Under the pieces are notes generated by a model. The model ran no database searches and was not told where the DNA came from. It saw only the letters and a list, made by a program, of their open reading frames with translations. A stretch of DNA of 64,000 nt, taken from positions 682,001-746,000 of the forward strand of contig JAFREQ010000035.1 in NCBI GenBank assembly GCA_025331565.1. Direction: 5' to 3'. Below are positions 1 to 13,213 of the stretch, in pieces. The position numbers and the translations under genes are program-made. Source of the stretch: Holacanthus passer. Its lineage: Eukaryota > Chordata > Actinopteri > Pomacanthidae. Within the stretch, counting starts at the first letter, position 1. The number at the start of each line of letters is the position of its first letter.

Positions 1-2
1 AC

Positions 3-4
<2 letters not shown>

Positions 5-38
<34 letters not shown>
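5..38. repeat. (TG)n microsatellite
   Basis: Uninterrupted TG dinucleotides, about 17 units, at the window start. Confidence 0.97.
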
Positions 39-40
<2 letters not shown>

Positions 41-796
41 GTGGATAAATACACTGAAGGGACAGCAGGTCTTTGCTCACATGGATAGACAGACAGGTGG
101 TGAGTGGTCCCTGCCTCCAACAACCAGCATCATGTCGCACGCATACACGAGCACACAGGCTTTCATCATCTGCCCTCAGGCTATGTCAAGTCTTTCAGCG
201 CCACAATTAGTCAAGTCTTATACACTCTGATCTCCCCGCTCTCACCCAAAACAAGCCCCATCCTCAGGAAAAGACATTTCCAAAGCCATGAACTCAATCC
301 TGCTGAAGCGCCTGAAGGCACATTTTCTTCTTGGACATTCCCTGACCACGGCTTTCTGCAGCTTCAGCACGCAAAGTTGGGGAACTTGTGGTTTCCTGTA
401 TGTATTGGATACATGAATATAGAGTGTGTTGTTTGTGGCATTTCCAGAACTGAAACTCGTTATTTTCTGTAAATAGCACAACACTGATGTCCACACTTCT
501 CTATGTCTCAGTGTTTTGACAAAAAGTCGCATAGGATTGTAAAATCCAAATGTCATACAATCTGATCAGAGTTGGCATTTTCAGCCAGGTCAGCTCTATA
601 AAGGCTCTATATTGAGGTATTGCAATATAATATATCAGCAAGTCCTTAGTGACATTAGCGTGTAAAGGTCCCTGTAGAGCTCAGGCAGAAACTCATCTGA
701 ACAGCTCGACAACCTGCGTGTTGCTGTTGTAGCTACAAAGCCTTCAGTAGTTAATCTGAAGTACAAACACAACCAAAGTCAACAGAGCAGGAACTG

Positions 797-800
<4 letters not shown>

Positions 801-837
<37 letters not shown>

Positions 838-850
838 GTGTGCGTGCGTG
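801..850. repeat. (TG)n microsatellite with TGCG variants
   Basis: A pure TG run to about 832, followed by TGCG-interrupted units. Confidence 0.95.
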
Positions 851-1127
851 CCTGCACCTGCATGTCTGCAGTCATGTGATCACATTTGCATCAAAATGCC
901 CTTATGTCCTTGGGTTTGCACAGAATACTGTATGAGGGTTATATAGGCCCGTACATGTGCAAAGGGTGGACAAAATAACAGGAACATTGTACAGTATGAT
1001 GCAATCCAACACACCCAAAATTAGCTTCTCTTGTATCTAATAATATGGATAGCCCTCAAATTACCCAATAGAACAATGAGCTACCAGTTAATTAAATGTA
1101 TTTATTTTGAATTAGGTCTGCCACACT

Positions 1128-1262
1128 TGCAGCTGTAGGGATGAAATATCTTGACAACTATAAGGTGAAGTGTTGTACAGACATTCATGGCCCCCAGAGG
1201 ATGATCCCACTTATTGCTGTGAACCTCTGACTTTTCCTCTAGCAAGCGATCTTCCTAACTAA
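1128..1262 (+). repeat. dispersed repeat family B fragment
   Basis: The stretch GGGATGAAATATCTTGACAA, GTACAGACATTCATGGCCCC, CAGAGGATGATCCCAC and CTGACTTTTCCTCTAGCA follows the order of a well-known abundant fish repeat. Other copies here are the interrupted one at 4761-5220, and those at 11236-11570, 31560-32100, 36540-36625, 54040-54520 and 55560-55880. Confidence 0.7.
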
Positions 1263-2328
1263 GTTTAAACTAATTGTGACATCCAAAAGTAAGAAAACAA
1301 GGAAAACAGTCAAAATTGAGCACAATTAAATCTATAAAGTTAAATATTGTCAGAAGAAATATTGTGTCTATTATAAGAATATTTTGAAACCATTCCATTC
1401 CAAATATTATTCTAAATATCACTGAAATACGTGTTGGACATAATCCTACAAAACATCTTAGACACAACAGTTAACCAGCGTTGTTTACATCACGAACAGA
1501 TGCTCATTTTTTACATTTGACTCGAAAGATATTTCAGTGCAACTTATGTCTTTGTGATGTAAATGTGTACGTTAATAAAATAAGTTTTTCTGGTGATCAA
1601 CTAGTCGACTAAACTCCCACATCCCTAATAAAAATCACCTAACTATTTCTATCTTCTTCCCTTTTCCTCTTTTCCTTTCGCTGGTCACTGTGTCTATATT
1701 TGGTCAAAGTAATTATCTGATCTGTAAATGTACAAATTCGGTTCAGTCATCCCGATTGTCCCAGCAGAACGATTAGATTTGAATTAGATTAGAATTTCAA
1801 TTGCGCGCTTCGCCCCGAGTTCGTCTTTTTGATGAATGGTACTGTTGAGCCCTCGGTCCCTCTCGCCATTATTCTGCAGATCTGAATTAAACCACAAATG
1901 TCAGGCCGCTCCTCAGGTCTCTCTGGCAACGCGCTCGGCCGCCAAAACATGTCTTTCTCAGCTCCACTTCAGGTTTGGGATGGGCTCAAAGTTTGTATGG
2001 AGAAACTCGCCCTGTTCGATTTGTCGTGTATGCATGTGATGACAGTTGCGAAGCTGAGAAGCAGCACTATTTTGTATTAAGTGTTTTAATTCATATTTTC
2101 ACAAATGAGTCTACATTTTACCTTAAACTCTCCTTATTACCTAAAATAAACATGTCAGGTTTGCAAGTTGTGCCTCTCTGCCTGGAAGCCATCTTTCTTA
2201 GCATGAGTAGGCAGATAAACCAGGCCTATTGTGTTATGGTATCGTTTGTTGGATAATGATTGAGAAAAGTGCTGCAGGCTTTTGAGCTGGCAGATAGGCT
2301 GCCCTACTTCTAAATGTTATTTGGAGTC

Positions 2329-2373
2329 GTGTGTGTGTGTGTGCGGTTGTGTATATATGTGTGTGTGTGTGTG
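2329..2373. repeat. interrupted (TG)n microsatellite
   Basis: Two short TG runs separated by a CGGTTGTGTATATATG stretch. Confidence 0.85.
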
Positions 2374-2888
2374 CATTCATCTCACTTCTCTCATCTTGTT
2401 CCAGCGTGCTACATAGAAAGCCTCAAGGTCTCATTCTCCTGCTCTTATCGTTCATCCTCCTCCCTGCACTCCGATTCTCTTTACCTTCTCTCTTTCATTG
2501 TGGCTGCGTTCTCCTCCTCTCGTCTCAGGTCTGTGTTGGTTTAAACATGCAGGCAGCAGTTGGGGTTTAAAAGCTTTGTGATCACGTTCAATCACTACTG
2601 AGTTCCTGGTGTTATCTATGTAGCTGTCACATCTTACTTTTGAGTATTTGGAATGACTTAATACCCTTAATGAAGTAATATTAAGTTTGCAATGTGGATG
2701 GTACGATTGGATCCACTCACATCAGCTGACCCGCCTCCTGATCTGGGCTGAATTAGAGTTCTAGATGCAGGCCAGGAACTTTGGTTGTAATGTGGAGTGA
2801 TGATGTAACAGTCGCTCGCTGCAAATATTAGGGACGGAAATTCATTTTAATATCTTGACATTTAAAAGTAGTCTAACCGACTCCCTGA

Positions 2889-2911
2889 AGAGAGAGAGAG
2901 AGAGAGAGAGA
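2889..2911. repeat. (AG)n microsatellite
   Basis: About 11 AG units, uninterrupted. Confidence 0.95.
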
Positions 2912-4760
2912 AGAGGGCAAGAGAAACTTAACTTTTAACTCGTGGGTGATTATGTAATGAAATTCTGTGTGATTCTATGGTTTAAATGAAAAGTAGTGAA
3001 CTACCCTGCAGACTGGAGTCTTTTCTAACAGGGACAGCCACATATCAGTTTGCTCATAGAAAGAAATGGTTCAGTAGACCCGTGTATTACCTGCATATTT
3101 TGTTTGTTTAACCTGTACAAATATCAACGTGTATAAATCAAATATTGTGCCATTGATTGTCTGGCAACCTTACACTGATGACAAGGAAGTCACTGTGTCT
3201 GGCCATGAAATAGTCAGACACATAAAACCATAAAAATGTTTGTGTCATTTTTACAGTTTGTATGGACAGAAGTGTATTTGCGCACAGTAAGCATATTTCT
3301 CAAAATCTCAAACTAAGTCTTAGTGTGGAGCAACTTATCTTGTTTTTATATTTGCACTTACAGAACTGATGTTTTAGATTCATTTAATCAACTCTCTTAA
3401 TCAAACTATCAGTCATACTCAAGGTACCAGGAAGACTTGTGGTGACCCTGTATGGAAATCTATTACATGACATTTTATAACAGCAATGTTTCATGAAAGA
3501 TGATTATTGATAATCTGTACTGTATAGTAAAGTATACAGATTTTTTTTGATTGCATTATTGCTTTTCCACATTTGCAATTTACCATTTTGTCTTCCCTCA
3601 TTGTATCTGTTGACTTTGACTGATGTGCAGTTCACGGACGCTTTCAGGAACCCGAGACTTGTCAGCGAGATTGTGTTTCTTGCTTTAGTCCGTTGGCGAC
3701 ACAATGGCTGCCCCCTGTTCTCCTCTAATTGGATGAATGATGTGAGTAAACTGCTGCTGTTCATCCTGCCGTCCGCTCACAGCCGCTAACGAGATAACGT
3801 ATTCTCCGCCGTCCGAATGACAAGGCTAATGTGACTGTCACTCAGATTAACGACATCTCTGTCTCGCAGAGGACCATGTCCCTGCCTGTCACACTCTGTC
3901 CGTTCATTAACATCTGTCATTTAGGCGGCGTAGGCTTTTAATAGCTACAATAAAACCAATGCTGTGTTTTGAGTTGTTGATTGATCACAAGAGAATTTTA
4001 TAGTGTGATTGACTTTAATATAGTTTATATAAGACGCCGCTCTGCAGTAAAAGTTTGAGAAGCTGTTTTGCTGCGTTCATTGTTATCTCCACTTGCATCA
4101 ACCCATCAGGGCAGAAAACCTGAATAGATAATGAAGGAGGAGACGGCCCATAAGCCGTCTAATCATATGCACTGGAGGCATTAGCATATTTTTGGAACTG
4201 AATCTCAATTTCCCAAACTCTGTACTTTTTCCATGTTGTCTTCTGCTTCCTTTGTATAATTTGATCCCAACTGGATATCAGTTTAATCTTTGTCTTTGAC
4301 TAGTTTGGTTTCTGACTTTCTCTGTGTATTTGGGAGGTTTTGATAAAGCCTGAGCTCCTCAGATCTCTTCCTTATCTTTCTGTCTTTCTGGAGTGTGTCG
4401 TGACTTCCTAACATTATCCGGGCTCCATTATCTGAAGTATTACTGAACTGACCTTCTCCGACAACCTTTGGTCACAGTTGCAGTGGATATGAGACGAAGA
4501 GCTCTCTGTCACAAAGTTTGCCACTTTTGGACGGTATTATTACCAGCGAAACATCCCTGAAGCTTTGCTCACCGTCCATGAACTCAATATTACCACAGGC
4601 CCACAATACCTACTGTTATAGCTTGGGTTTCTCTTTTCCAAATAAGAAGCTGAACTGGATTCCTGCAACAGACACTGATGTAGTCAGTAAGCCTGGCATG
4701 GCTCGAGGGATGGCAGTGTTGGTCGGTTGTTCCACCACGTTGGTCCAGACTGATAACTAT

Positions 4761-5220
4761 TGAATGCATTGCCATGAAATTTGGTACTAGGGCTGCAACT
4801 AAAGATTATTTTCATCATCCGTTATTTTGCTGATTATTTTCAAATGCTCATCACAATTTCCCAGAGCCCAAAGCGACGTCTTCAAATTGCTGCTTTTTCT
4901 CAGCCAACAGTCCAAAACCTTCCTTTACTATCATGAATGACTAAGAAAAACAGCAGATCCTCACATTTAGGAAGCTGGAACCAGCAAGTGTTTGACATTT
5001 TTGCTTTAAAAATTACTGAAAGAATTACAACAAAATTATTAAAATAATTGACAATTAATATTCTTTCAATTGACTCATCGTTGCAGCTCCATTTGGTGCA
5101 GATGATCGTGGCTCCCAGTGGATGAATCCTCCACCACAAGGTTGAATAATCACGATTGGACTGATTCCCATGAAATTTGTGAGATATTCACGTTCTCCAA
5201 AGAATAATTTGTAATAACTG
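4761..5220 (+). repeat. dispersed repeat family B, interrupted by the MITE
   Basis: Left part: TTGAATGCATTGCCATGAAA. Right part resumes at 5091 with ATTTGGTGCAGATGATCGTG, then CAGTGGATGAATCCTCC and ATTCCCATGAAATTTGTGAG. Removing 4787-5090 and one target duplication restores the usual order of the family. Confidence 0.75.
4787..5090. mobile_element. hAT-type MITE, complete, with 8-base target duplication
   Basis: A 304-base non-coding element with imperfect terminal inverted repeats: it starts CTAGGGCTGCAACTAA and ends CGTTGCAGCTCC. It is flanked by ATTTGGTA (4779-4786) and ATTTGGTG (5091-5098), an 8-base direct repeat with one mismatch, the target size expected for hAT elements. It sits inside a family B repeat, which continues on the right with GCAGATGATCGTGGCTCCC. 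It encodes no transposase. Confidence 0.8.
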
Positions 5221-7873
5221 TGTCGATCCTGTAACTTTCCATCTGTGTCATCATTACACTGAAATTTTATTTATTTATAGGGACATTCCCATCAGCCTCA
5301 GCTGTTCTTTGTGTTGTGGTGACATTACCTGCTAAACATCAACATGATAACGTTGTCATTGTGACCATGTCGGCACGATGATGCAGCCTCACAGAGCCGC
5401 CAGCATGGCTGTGTAATAATATCACAAATACAGTGCAGGGATGATCGTGGTTATCGCTCTGCATGCTGCTCATCTCCAGTAAGTCCTTTGATTCTGCACA
5501 AAAGCCATTCAGTGCTTTTGATCCATTTGATTGCCTCTAATCTGCTGCAGTGCATCACTCACTCTGAACCACAGAGCCTCAGCCATTAAATGAAAACCCC
5601 AACTTTGCTGTGTAGTTTTGTTTTTCTCAGACGTGAATTGCTCCATGATTCAAGCACTTATCTTGGTGTGAATTCATATTTACCTTGACAAGTGGAAGGG
5701 AGAAAAACAGCAGTGAGCCCAGTGGAGGTGACTGTCATCAATCAGTGCCATGCGGTGGCCCGACCTTCTGCTGTCAGACAAGTTGTCGCCGGTGTCGCAG
5801 CCTGCACGAGGAGCCGTCTCAGTCCTCTCAGACGAGGATTTAGGCTACTCATGATTGAGCTTCCTGAAAGCTCCCACACACTCTTAATGCCTCTTCCAAG
5901 GGGCATGTTTTGCATGGACAGCACAGATGGCGCCCCCGATTCGCGCCCCACGTTTAACCCCCGAAAACAGGGTTAACATGTGGTTAATCAGGCGGTCGCA
6001 TTTGGCCCCAAACCTGACATTGTTTTATTGCATGGTTTGTCACCTACTTTCTTGTTCTCCCTGGCTCCCTCTCATCGTGTGTCTCCTTCACACCAGCTCC
6101 CCAGCGTCCTGTCCGTCCACATTTGTGTTTTCCCTTTGTGATGGCAGACATGTAGAGCTACAGATCATGTAGGCTTAATATGTCCAGGTTAGTTGTAGAC
6201 ACAAGCCTCTAACAGATTTGAGGTTATCATTAATCTCTTTGTTTTTGCACTGGAAGAATTAATCCTGCTTGTTTGGGGCAATTTGACTGAAAACAGCTGA
6301 AACAATTACTGTTTCATTTTCTGCCAGGCAACTAATTGACCAATCATTTCAGCTCTCGAGTAGCTTTTCTTTATCAACTGGCAATGATATATCAAACCTT
6401 CAACATGTCTCTTTATAAAACCCTCAGAGTGCTGCCGCTGCCCTCACAAGTGCTCCTCACGTTGACCATATAGTGGCACAAACTGTGTTTTTACAGTATA
6501 TGGATGTAATCTGTGATGTTTGCCCCCCCCCCGCACTGGCTGCTGGGATTTTCAGGTCTGTGATCTGACAGCGTTCGCCCCAGTAATCCTATTACTCTGA
6601 CTGCTGCTTTGCCAGACTATTGCATTGGACAGAAGCTCGCTCAGCATCTCTGTATCACCATGATCCTTATTTTAACCTCTTGCTGCTGTTGCCCCACGCT
6701 CCGGCTTTATGAACAAACCTGTCAGCGTGTCTATATTTAAGCCGTTTTTCAGTTTTGATTGATCTGAAAAATGGACCAGGAACACTAACTGAGGCCAAAA
6801 GCACTTCTTTATACTCTTGGCTGGATGAATCCTGAATGATACCCAGACAGCTTGTTGAGCCAGTGAAGCACTTTATAAATGACATGCAACTATTTACAAG
6901 CCCTAGGAAGCATCGTATGCGTCACCGCCGTGGACCAAGATTATCCATCACGAGCCTGGTGTTCCAGTGTACGAGTCTACAAGACAAAGGCAGAGGTTAA
7001 AGACTAGGACTAGGTGAATGATTCCAAATTCATATCAGACACATGTCATACTCAGCTTTGAATAATAATAAGTTACAAATTGTTAAAATTGCATTCACTT
7101 CTTCTCCCAATTTGGAAAATCCAGAATCTATGAATATGCAAATGTTTTTTGCATTTCCAAGTTTAACTAAGATGCCTCAGTTCTCTGTTCTGTGCACTGG
7201 AGGTTTCAAATTTCAACATCACTTTTAAGTTGCATACTGGATCACAGTTGGCTTCCAATCATGTTCATGCATCCACGTCTTTAACTCAGACTTGTTGTGA
7301 GCATCTGTTTTCACCGGAAGAAAGTGAAAGAAAGAAAGAAAGTCTGCACATACATCATTCTGTACAGCGAAGGTCAAACATCCAAGTGAAGTAACGCAAG
7401 CAAAACAGAGCAGATGGAGACATAAACATATGCTGTTATTAGGGTCCAGATGCAAGAAGCTGGACACTTATAAAGTCCTTAAACCATCGTCCAAGCAAAA
7501 AGTTTTTCACTTTGCAGTTGAGAAGTATTGTATGTGTTGCTCTAAGAAAAGCTACTATCGATCATTGTGCGTATTGTAGATTTAATTCCAGCTACAGAAA
7601 CTGCACATGTTCATTTAAAAGAAATACTGTCACTGTCTGTTAATGCAGTAACTTGGAAGATGATTAAGATGACATTTTCTGTGTCTGTTTGCAGATGTTA
7701 GGACATGTCTGCCTGATTCTCCTTTTTTTTTTGATGCCACAGATGAGACTATAACTCAGTCTTACATCACTTTAGATTTGTTTTTTTTCTAAGTTATGAA
7801 ATAATATAATTACCTTACATTCTATAAATCTATTTATTGTGGTGTTTTCCTGAGTGTGCATGTGGATGTACGT

Positions 7874-8511
7874 ACCTCCGGCCGAGAAGGTGATCGGCTG
7901 CAATCTGCCATCCCTCCAGGACCTGACGCCTCCAGGACCCTGAGGCGTTCAGGCAAGATTGTGGTTGACCCCTCCCAGCCCGGACAGAACTCTTTGAGTC
8001 AATCCCCCCGGCAGTAGGCTGCCGTCCATCAGGACCAAAACCTCATACCACTAGAACAGTTTTATCCGACTGCAGCTGGCCTCATCAAGAGTCTCCCACT
8101 GACACTCACTCCCCCTTCTTTATAGACAACACGAGTTATATTAATATAAGATCTGCGCCATCGGACTGTATGCATCACATTAATGCACATCTTTCTTTGG
8201 ATACATCTTTCTGAACTACTATCTTATCATATTCAAAATACTCTTATAGTGCATACTGTGAACTTACATTTCCCAGATGAATACCTTGCACATTCCTGCA
8301 CAAACTGCACAGCTCCTTCATTTTAAATGACATCTTGCACACATTTCTATAATAGTTTCTATTTTTTATAGTTTCCTGTTTATGCTTCTGACTCCTTGTT
8401 TTTATCTTCCTCTCTATTTCTCTACTTATTTGTTTATTGCCATGCACCAAAACACCAACTCAAATTCCTCATATGTGTAAACCTTGGCAATAAAGCTGAT
8501 TCTCATTCTAA
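7874..8511 (+). mobile_element. 5'-truncated LINE 3' end
   Basis: The first 220 bases keep traces of the C-terminal coding region of a non-LTR retrotransposon: PPAEKVIGCNLPSLQDL in one frame, then RLPSIRTKTSYH after frameshifts and stops. This is the pattern of fish LINE ORF2 ends (LPSGRR..RSIRTKTSRHKNSFFP, from memory). The rest is the typical 3' UTR with CACATTCCTGCACAAACTGC, ATGCACCAAAACACCAACTC and the end TTGGCAATAAAGCTGATTCT followed by a short ATTCT repeat. It is inactive: coding capacity is broken and the 5' part is absent. Confidence 0.75.
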
Positions 8512-10845
8512 CATACTTAGTGTCTATCCGTGTGCGCCCTCCTTCTCGTCGAGAGTGACTGTTTGGCATGCTCAGGTCGTTCCTTTGTATTTCCTCCATG
8601 TCCCATGTGACTAACCCTGAGTAGCCGCCGTCAGCGCTCCGGGACTGGCTGTCCTTTCACTGTGCCTGTCAGTGAGTCACTCAGGCGTGGGTCCATTCTC
8701 ACTGCAAGGGCGCCGACACTCGAGGAGTGCCTGCCTGGGCCCGCACTGGGGCTTAGCTGTTTCCTCTGACAAGCCTGCTTCAAGTGGAGCTGATTTCTCT
8801 CCAAAGGAACGGGTTGACTCATCCCAAATCACGTTCAGAGTTTTCATCCCGGACGGCTTTTCTTCCTGACCTTGCCGCTTTAATTTGAGATGGAAGGACG
8901 AAACGATGATCAATAAAGTGCACCACATGGAGCGTTGTAATGGCTGCCCGGAGTTCGTGGGCTCTGACTCCTTCCCTCCCTCTGTCCAGACGTATTAACA
9001 CAGGCCAGGATTGATCAATTCTGTCTGTCATCCACTATAAACACATTTGCAGAGCAAGTAATGAAAGTCATTTATCTATAGGAGTCACAGCTGTAGCTTC
9101 CAGATGGAGCTGGTGCAGTGTCGGTGCCAGCTGTGGTTGCTTATCTGTCTCCCAGGATTTTATCACTAAAATCAAGAATAAATATGCTGAGAGAGACAAA
9201 AAAAAAAAAAAAAGTGGCAATGACAGCAAAACAGAGAGAAAGCCTTTCAATCAAAAGTGCTCCAAACTCTACTTGAAAAAATTTCACAATAAAAGCCTCA
9301 GTTGCTCAACGCCCTTGCAGTCAATTCCAGTCTTGCGTGTAACCCGGCTGTCATGCAGAAGCCCCCGTTAAGCAGCCCTGTAAGTGGGCCGCTTCCTGTT
9401 AGCACCCTGTCTCCCTGAGGACCAGACTGCTGCTGCTCACTGGAGGCTGCCAACACACTGGAGCCCAGGAGTCCAATCCATAATGTCTGCACTCAGGCGG
9501 AAACCACTCACGTAGGCAGAGACAGGCACCAGCAAGCATCTGAATGCACGCAGACACACGCTTTTTAAAGTTTGCCTATCTGGCTCTCTTTCTTTTTCAT
9601 ACGTAACCCTGCCAGCGTGCACAAACACAAACTCCCGCTCATTTCAGATCTAGGCCAAGGTCGTCATCCGGGGCGACTGTTGAGGTAATTGCTCTCTTAT
9701 CACACTCCTGCTGACTAATGACGAGACGTGCCAGTTCACTCCGGAGGTTTGGGGGTTGGAGGCTCATGGGAGTCACCGCGTCCTCCCCGCTTGGCCGCGA
9801 GGCTGAGAGGCCTGTCTGAAAATACCACTCGCAGGGTGAGAGACTAGTTGAGCAGCAGTGATTAAAGCTCCAACTCTTTGTTAAATTAATGGGACATTGT
9901 AAGAAGCAGCTGCCTGATTGCCAGAACACGTGACTTCCCTCTAAAAAAAGAATTTGCACTCGCAGTTGGAGTTTAACAGAAAATAAATGTGCTAATTTTA
10001 AAATTGTTTCCTGCTACTCTTGATTTCCAAGAAGTCTCTTTTCACATTAAATGCCAGGCTGTTGGGCAGCTGTTGTGTTTCTCAGCTCGGTTCTGCTCCC
10101 AACAGTCTCGTCTTTGTGGAAAAAAGCAGTGAAATTCCTTGGAACTCCCCAAATCCTGAGAATTGTAATGAAGGCGTTGCTAGGTTGCGATCTATAGGCC
10201 CATTGTGTGCTCCTGTATGGATTCAGTGGTACTACAGGGGAGCATCAATGACCCACAATGCACCCCACATTCCTCTGCTTTTCAGGATCGGCGAATGTGA
10301 GTGGGGGGTTGCCCATAATTTCTTATTCCATTATTTGGTTTGCAAAACCCAAATCCTGCTCATTTATTCGCTCTAAAAATATCCATGAAAAGCAGGAGGA
10401 AGAAAAGACTTTTCCAACTTTTCCTTTGCAATGTCTCTGAACTTTCAAGCGTGAACCAAATAACATTAAGTAAAGGACTCGGAGGCTTTTCATTAGGAGC
10501 TTGTTGACAGGTACCTTTTGGAGCCAGAAGGTTTATTTACAGTATCTGCAGCGCAATCGCTTCCACACAATGACTGGGAGCTCTGTGCCGAGAACTGCAA
10601 AGAGGAAGTCAGTGTCTTGGGTCTCTCTCTGGGTCGTCCTCTACAGTTCGCTCCAAGACTCGAATTTGATTAGTGGGCCCGACAGAGGGATTAGAAATCA
10701 TAATCATACCTGTTGACAGCACTGTTGGTGGCTGATAATAGCTTCTAAGTTTAGATCTAGAGTAAATGTATTTTTTCCAAAGTTGGAGTTTTTGAATTTA
10801 TTAAGTTAGTTTAACATTTCACTATATACACTTATTCACTGTCTC

Positions 10846-10995
10846 TCCAAGAGTTAGATGAGATGATCAATATCAATCTCAGTTTGGCTTAGCATGAATA
10901 CTGAAAGCAAGGGGAAACAGCTAACCTGACTTTGTCCAAAGATAAAAAAATTCTTTAAAGTGTAACAACATGTAAAACCACAACGTGACGTTTTC
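10846..10995 (+). repeat. dispersed repeat family C copy
   Basis: AGAGTTAGATGAGATGATCA, ATATCAATCTCAGTTTGGCT, TAGCATGAATACTGAAAGCA, AGGGGAAACAGCTAACCTGA, CTTTGTCCAAAGATAAAA, then TGTAAAACCACAACGTGACG. The order matches the other family C copies, and the tail block about a CACAACGTGACG end is retained. Confidence 0.7.
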
Positions 10996-11235
10996 TTATT
11001 TCATCTCACAATTGTCCATGCAGTGACTAATACATGTCGACAGACTGTGTGTATTATATTTTAGTTACTAAACTGAGCTATTAGATTTTCATTTGTGAAA
11101 TAATGAAACATAATTAGACAAGCTTCACTCGTGGGCTGTGGTAATGTAACCAGCTGATACTGCACACGCACAGGAGAGCTCTGTATAATGTGTTTACTTG
11201 TTTGTGTTCAAAGAAGTACGGCAATTCAAAATGAA

Positions 11236-11570
11236 GTACTGCTTTAGCACTGAGGCTGATGGGAATGCCATGACCTTTGCATGAAATATGGTCATAAAGA
11301 AAGTCTTGAACAAATTAAAATTTTCACCTGATCATGGCGCTAGATATAAAACTAAGCATCACCAAAGTTACTACAGTTCATCTTGACAGAAACAATATGT
11401 GTACCAAATATCATGACAATAGCTGTTGAGACATTTCTCTCAAAACCACAAATATCAGCCTCAGGATGGCGCTAGAGGAAAAGTCGCATGATCATCAAAG
11501 CTGGAGGGATTCATCCTGGGGACCATGAATGGCATTTCCAACACTGTCATTCTTAGATGTGATCATGCAG
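11236..11570 (+). repeat. dispersed repeat family B copy
   Basis: The blocks CACTGAGGCTGATGGGAATG, AAATTAAAATTTTCACCTGA, CATGGCGCTAGATATAAAAC, AATATCATGACAATAGCTGT, TTGAGACATTTCTCTCAAAA, TCAGGATGGCGCTAGAGGAA and GGGGACCATGAATGGC occur in the usual order for this family. Confidence 0.8.
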
Positions 11571-12884
11571 CTAAAACAGAGCAACACAAAGACTTAAGCC
11601 ATTTTAGCTGTTTAGTAGATAATTATATGTTGAGGTAAATACACAAAGATGCTTAAAGCAGCTGATTTGGAAGCTGTCACCTTCAGCTCTTGACGATTTT
11701 CAAATATTAGATAGTGATTATAGTTGGGCTTTTCTCACAGTTCATTATTCATGCCACAAAAAGAGAGCACTCCGAACCTGTCACACCAAATCCTTTTGTC
11801 TTGGCCTGCTCAGATGTTACTAATAAAAAGTGAATGGGCTCTTGTCTCCTCTGGTTTGATCTTGTAATATGTTGTATGCCTCTTTTAAAGCAGCAAAAAT
11901 TTATTAAAGTGGGCTAAAAAATTCAGCTGAGAGCCCGCTCTCCTTTCCTTCATTTTGTGCACAGAGCAACAGCCATCACTATTCTGCCTGACACTTTCAT
12001 AATAGATTGCAGGGAGGAACGCTGGCTGAAATTTGTTACGCTGTCTGGGAAGACTGATGAGTCTGACGGCTTAAATGCACACATCCAGACTGAGGAAGGA
12101 TTTGAAATAACTGCTCTGACTCGCTTTGCTTTAAGCTTGGGCATCGCTGTGGCGCTGCAACACTCACAGTCGGCATCGGAGGCATAGTTTTAAGGTGTTA
12201 AGACAAATCTTTGAAGAGGGCTTCTTAGAAACCTAAAGCCCACATCCTTTGCATGCCTGCTCAATCCACATATTAGTCATTACAGACATTACAACTCGTG
12301 CTATTCCTCAAGTCTGTCTTCCTAAATTTCTCAAACATAATTCGGAAAGTTTCAGAATCCGTAACAGCCGACTCAAGTGAACTAAGCTCTTCACAGGAAT
12401 ATTTTTTTTATGTCTTGCTCAACCTGACATGAGGAGGCTTAGGGAAGCTGACGTCAGAAGGTTTATGTTGTTTTGTTCCACTGTTGGTAACAGGAAAACC
12501 ATAACAATGCAAGTGCATTAAAAGCTTGAATATTTAAAAACACTTGGCACTTAAGCACAAAATATATAAAAATTTCATACGTCAAATGAAGTTGTAAAAT
12601 CCCATTTTGCTTCACCAGAATTCTGGCATAAACTGTGAATAATACAGGAGCTGAGGTTTTGAGACTGATGTGTCAGTAAAGGTAGGAAGTTGGAATTTTG
12701 AAGGTGTTTTTTAGACTTTGTAGTGTCTTAAACCCTTTTTTCACTCTTTCCCATTGGTGTTTCTTTGATGATGCTTCATAAGCAGCACAGTATATCTATT
12801 AACATCACTCACGAGGGCTCATGTAGTTTTATGATTAATGTTAGCTGACTGACGAACCTGTATTTATTATACAAGTTATGACTG

Positions 12885-13213
12885 CAAGTATTATTTTCAT
12901 CATTGATTAAGCTGCAGACCATTTTCTTGATTGCAGTTCATTGTTTGGTCTATAAAATGTCAGAAAATGTTTTTTTTAAAAATGCCCATCACATTTTCCC
13001 TAACTCCTCGTTGATGTCATCATAAGTCTTGTCTTTCAAAACCCAAAGATGTTACATTTACAAAACAGGTAAATCCAGAAAATCCTCACAATGGAGAAAC
13101 TGCAACTACAGAATTTTTAGCATTTTTGCTTAAAATGATTGATTGATTATCAAAATAATTGTTGATTAATTTTCCACTAAGAGATTAATCGATTAAAAGT
13201 TGCAACTCCAGCA
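12885..13213. mobile_element. second copy of the hAT-type MITE
   Basis: The copy shows ATTATTTTCATCATTGATTA near the left end, TTTGGTCTATAAAATGTCAG, GAAAATG, a CCCATCACATTTTCCC segment, and the right end GATTAATCGATTAAAAGTTG CAACTCC. The order is the same as in the 4787-5090 element, but terminal repeats are more decayed (ACTGCAAGT versus GTTGCAACTCC). I see no clean target duplication. Shorter fragments lie near 6280-6360, 15990-16100, 24660-24755 and 39185-39300. Confidence 0.65.

Noticed and set aside
1593..1630. ACTAGTCGACTAAACTCCC motif near a CACATCCCTAAT end, considered as a full MITE
   Set aside because: Only one end is visible. The partner terminus could not be found, so it is left as an unclassified fragment.
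4142..4159. Small hairpin GACGGC-CCATAA-GCCGTC near an ATTAGCAT motif, considered as a conserved regulatory element
   Set aside because: A six-base stem is expected by chance in this length, and conservation cannot be judged from one sequence.
6525..6534. Short C homopolymer
   Set aside because: An ordinary low-complexity run with no associated feature.
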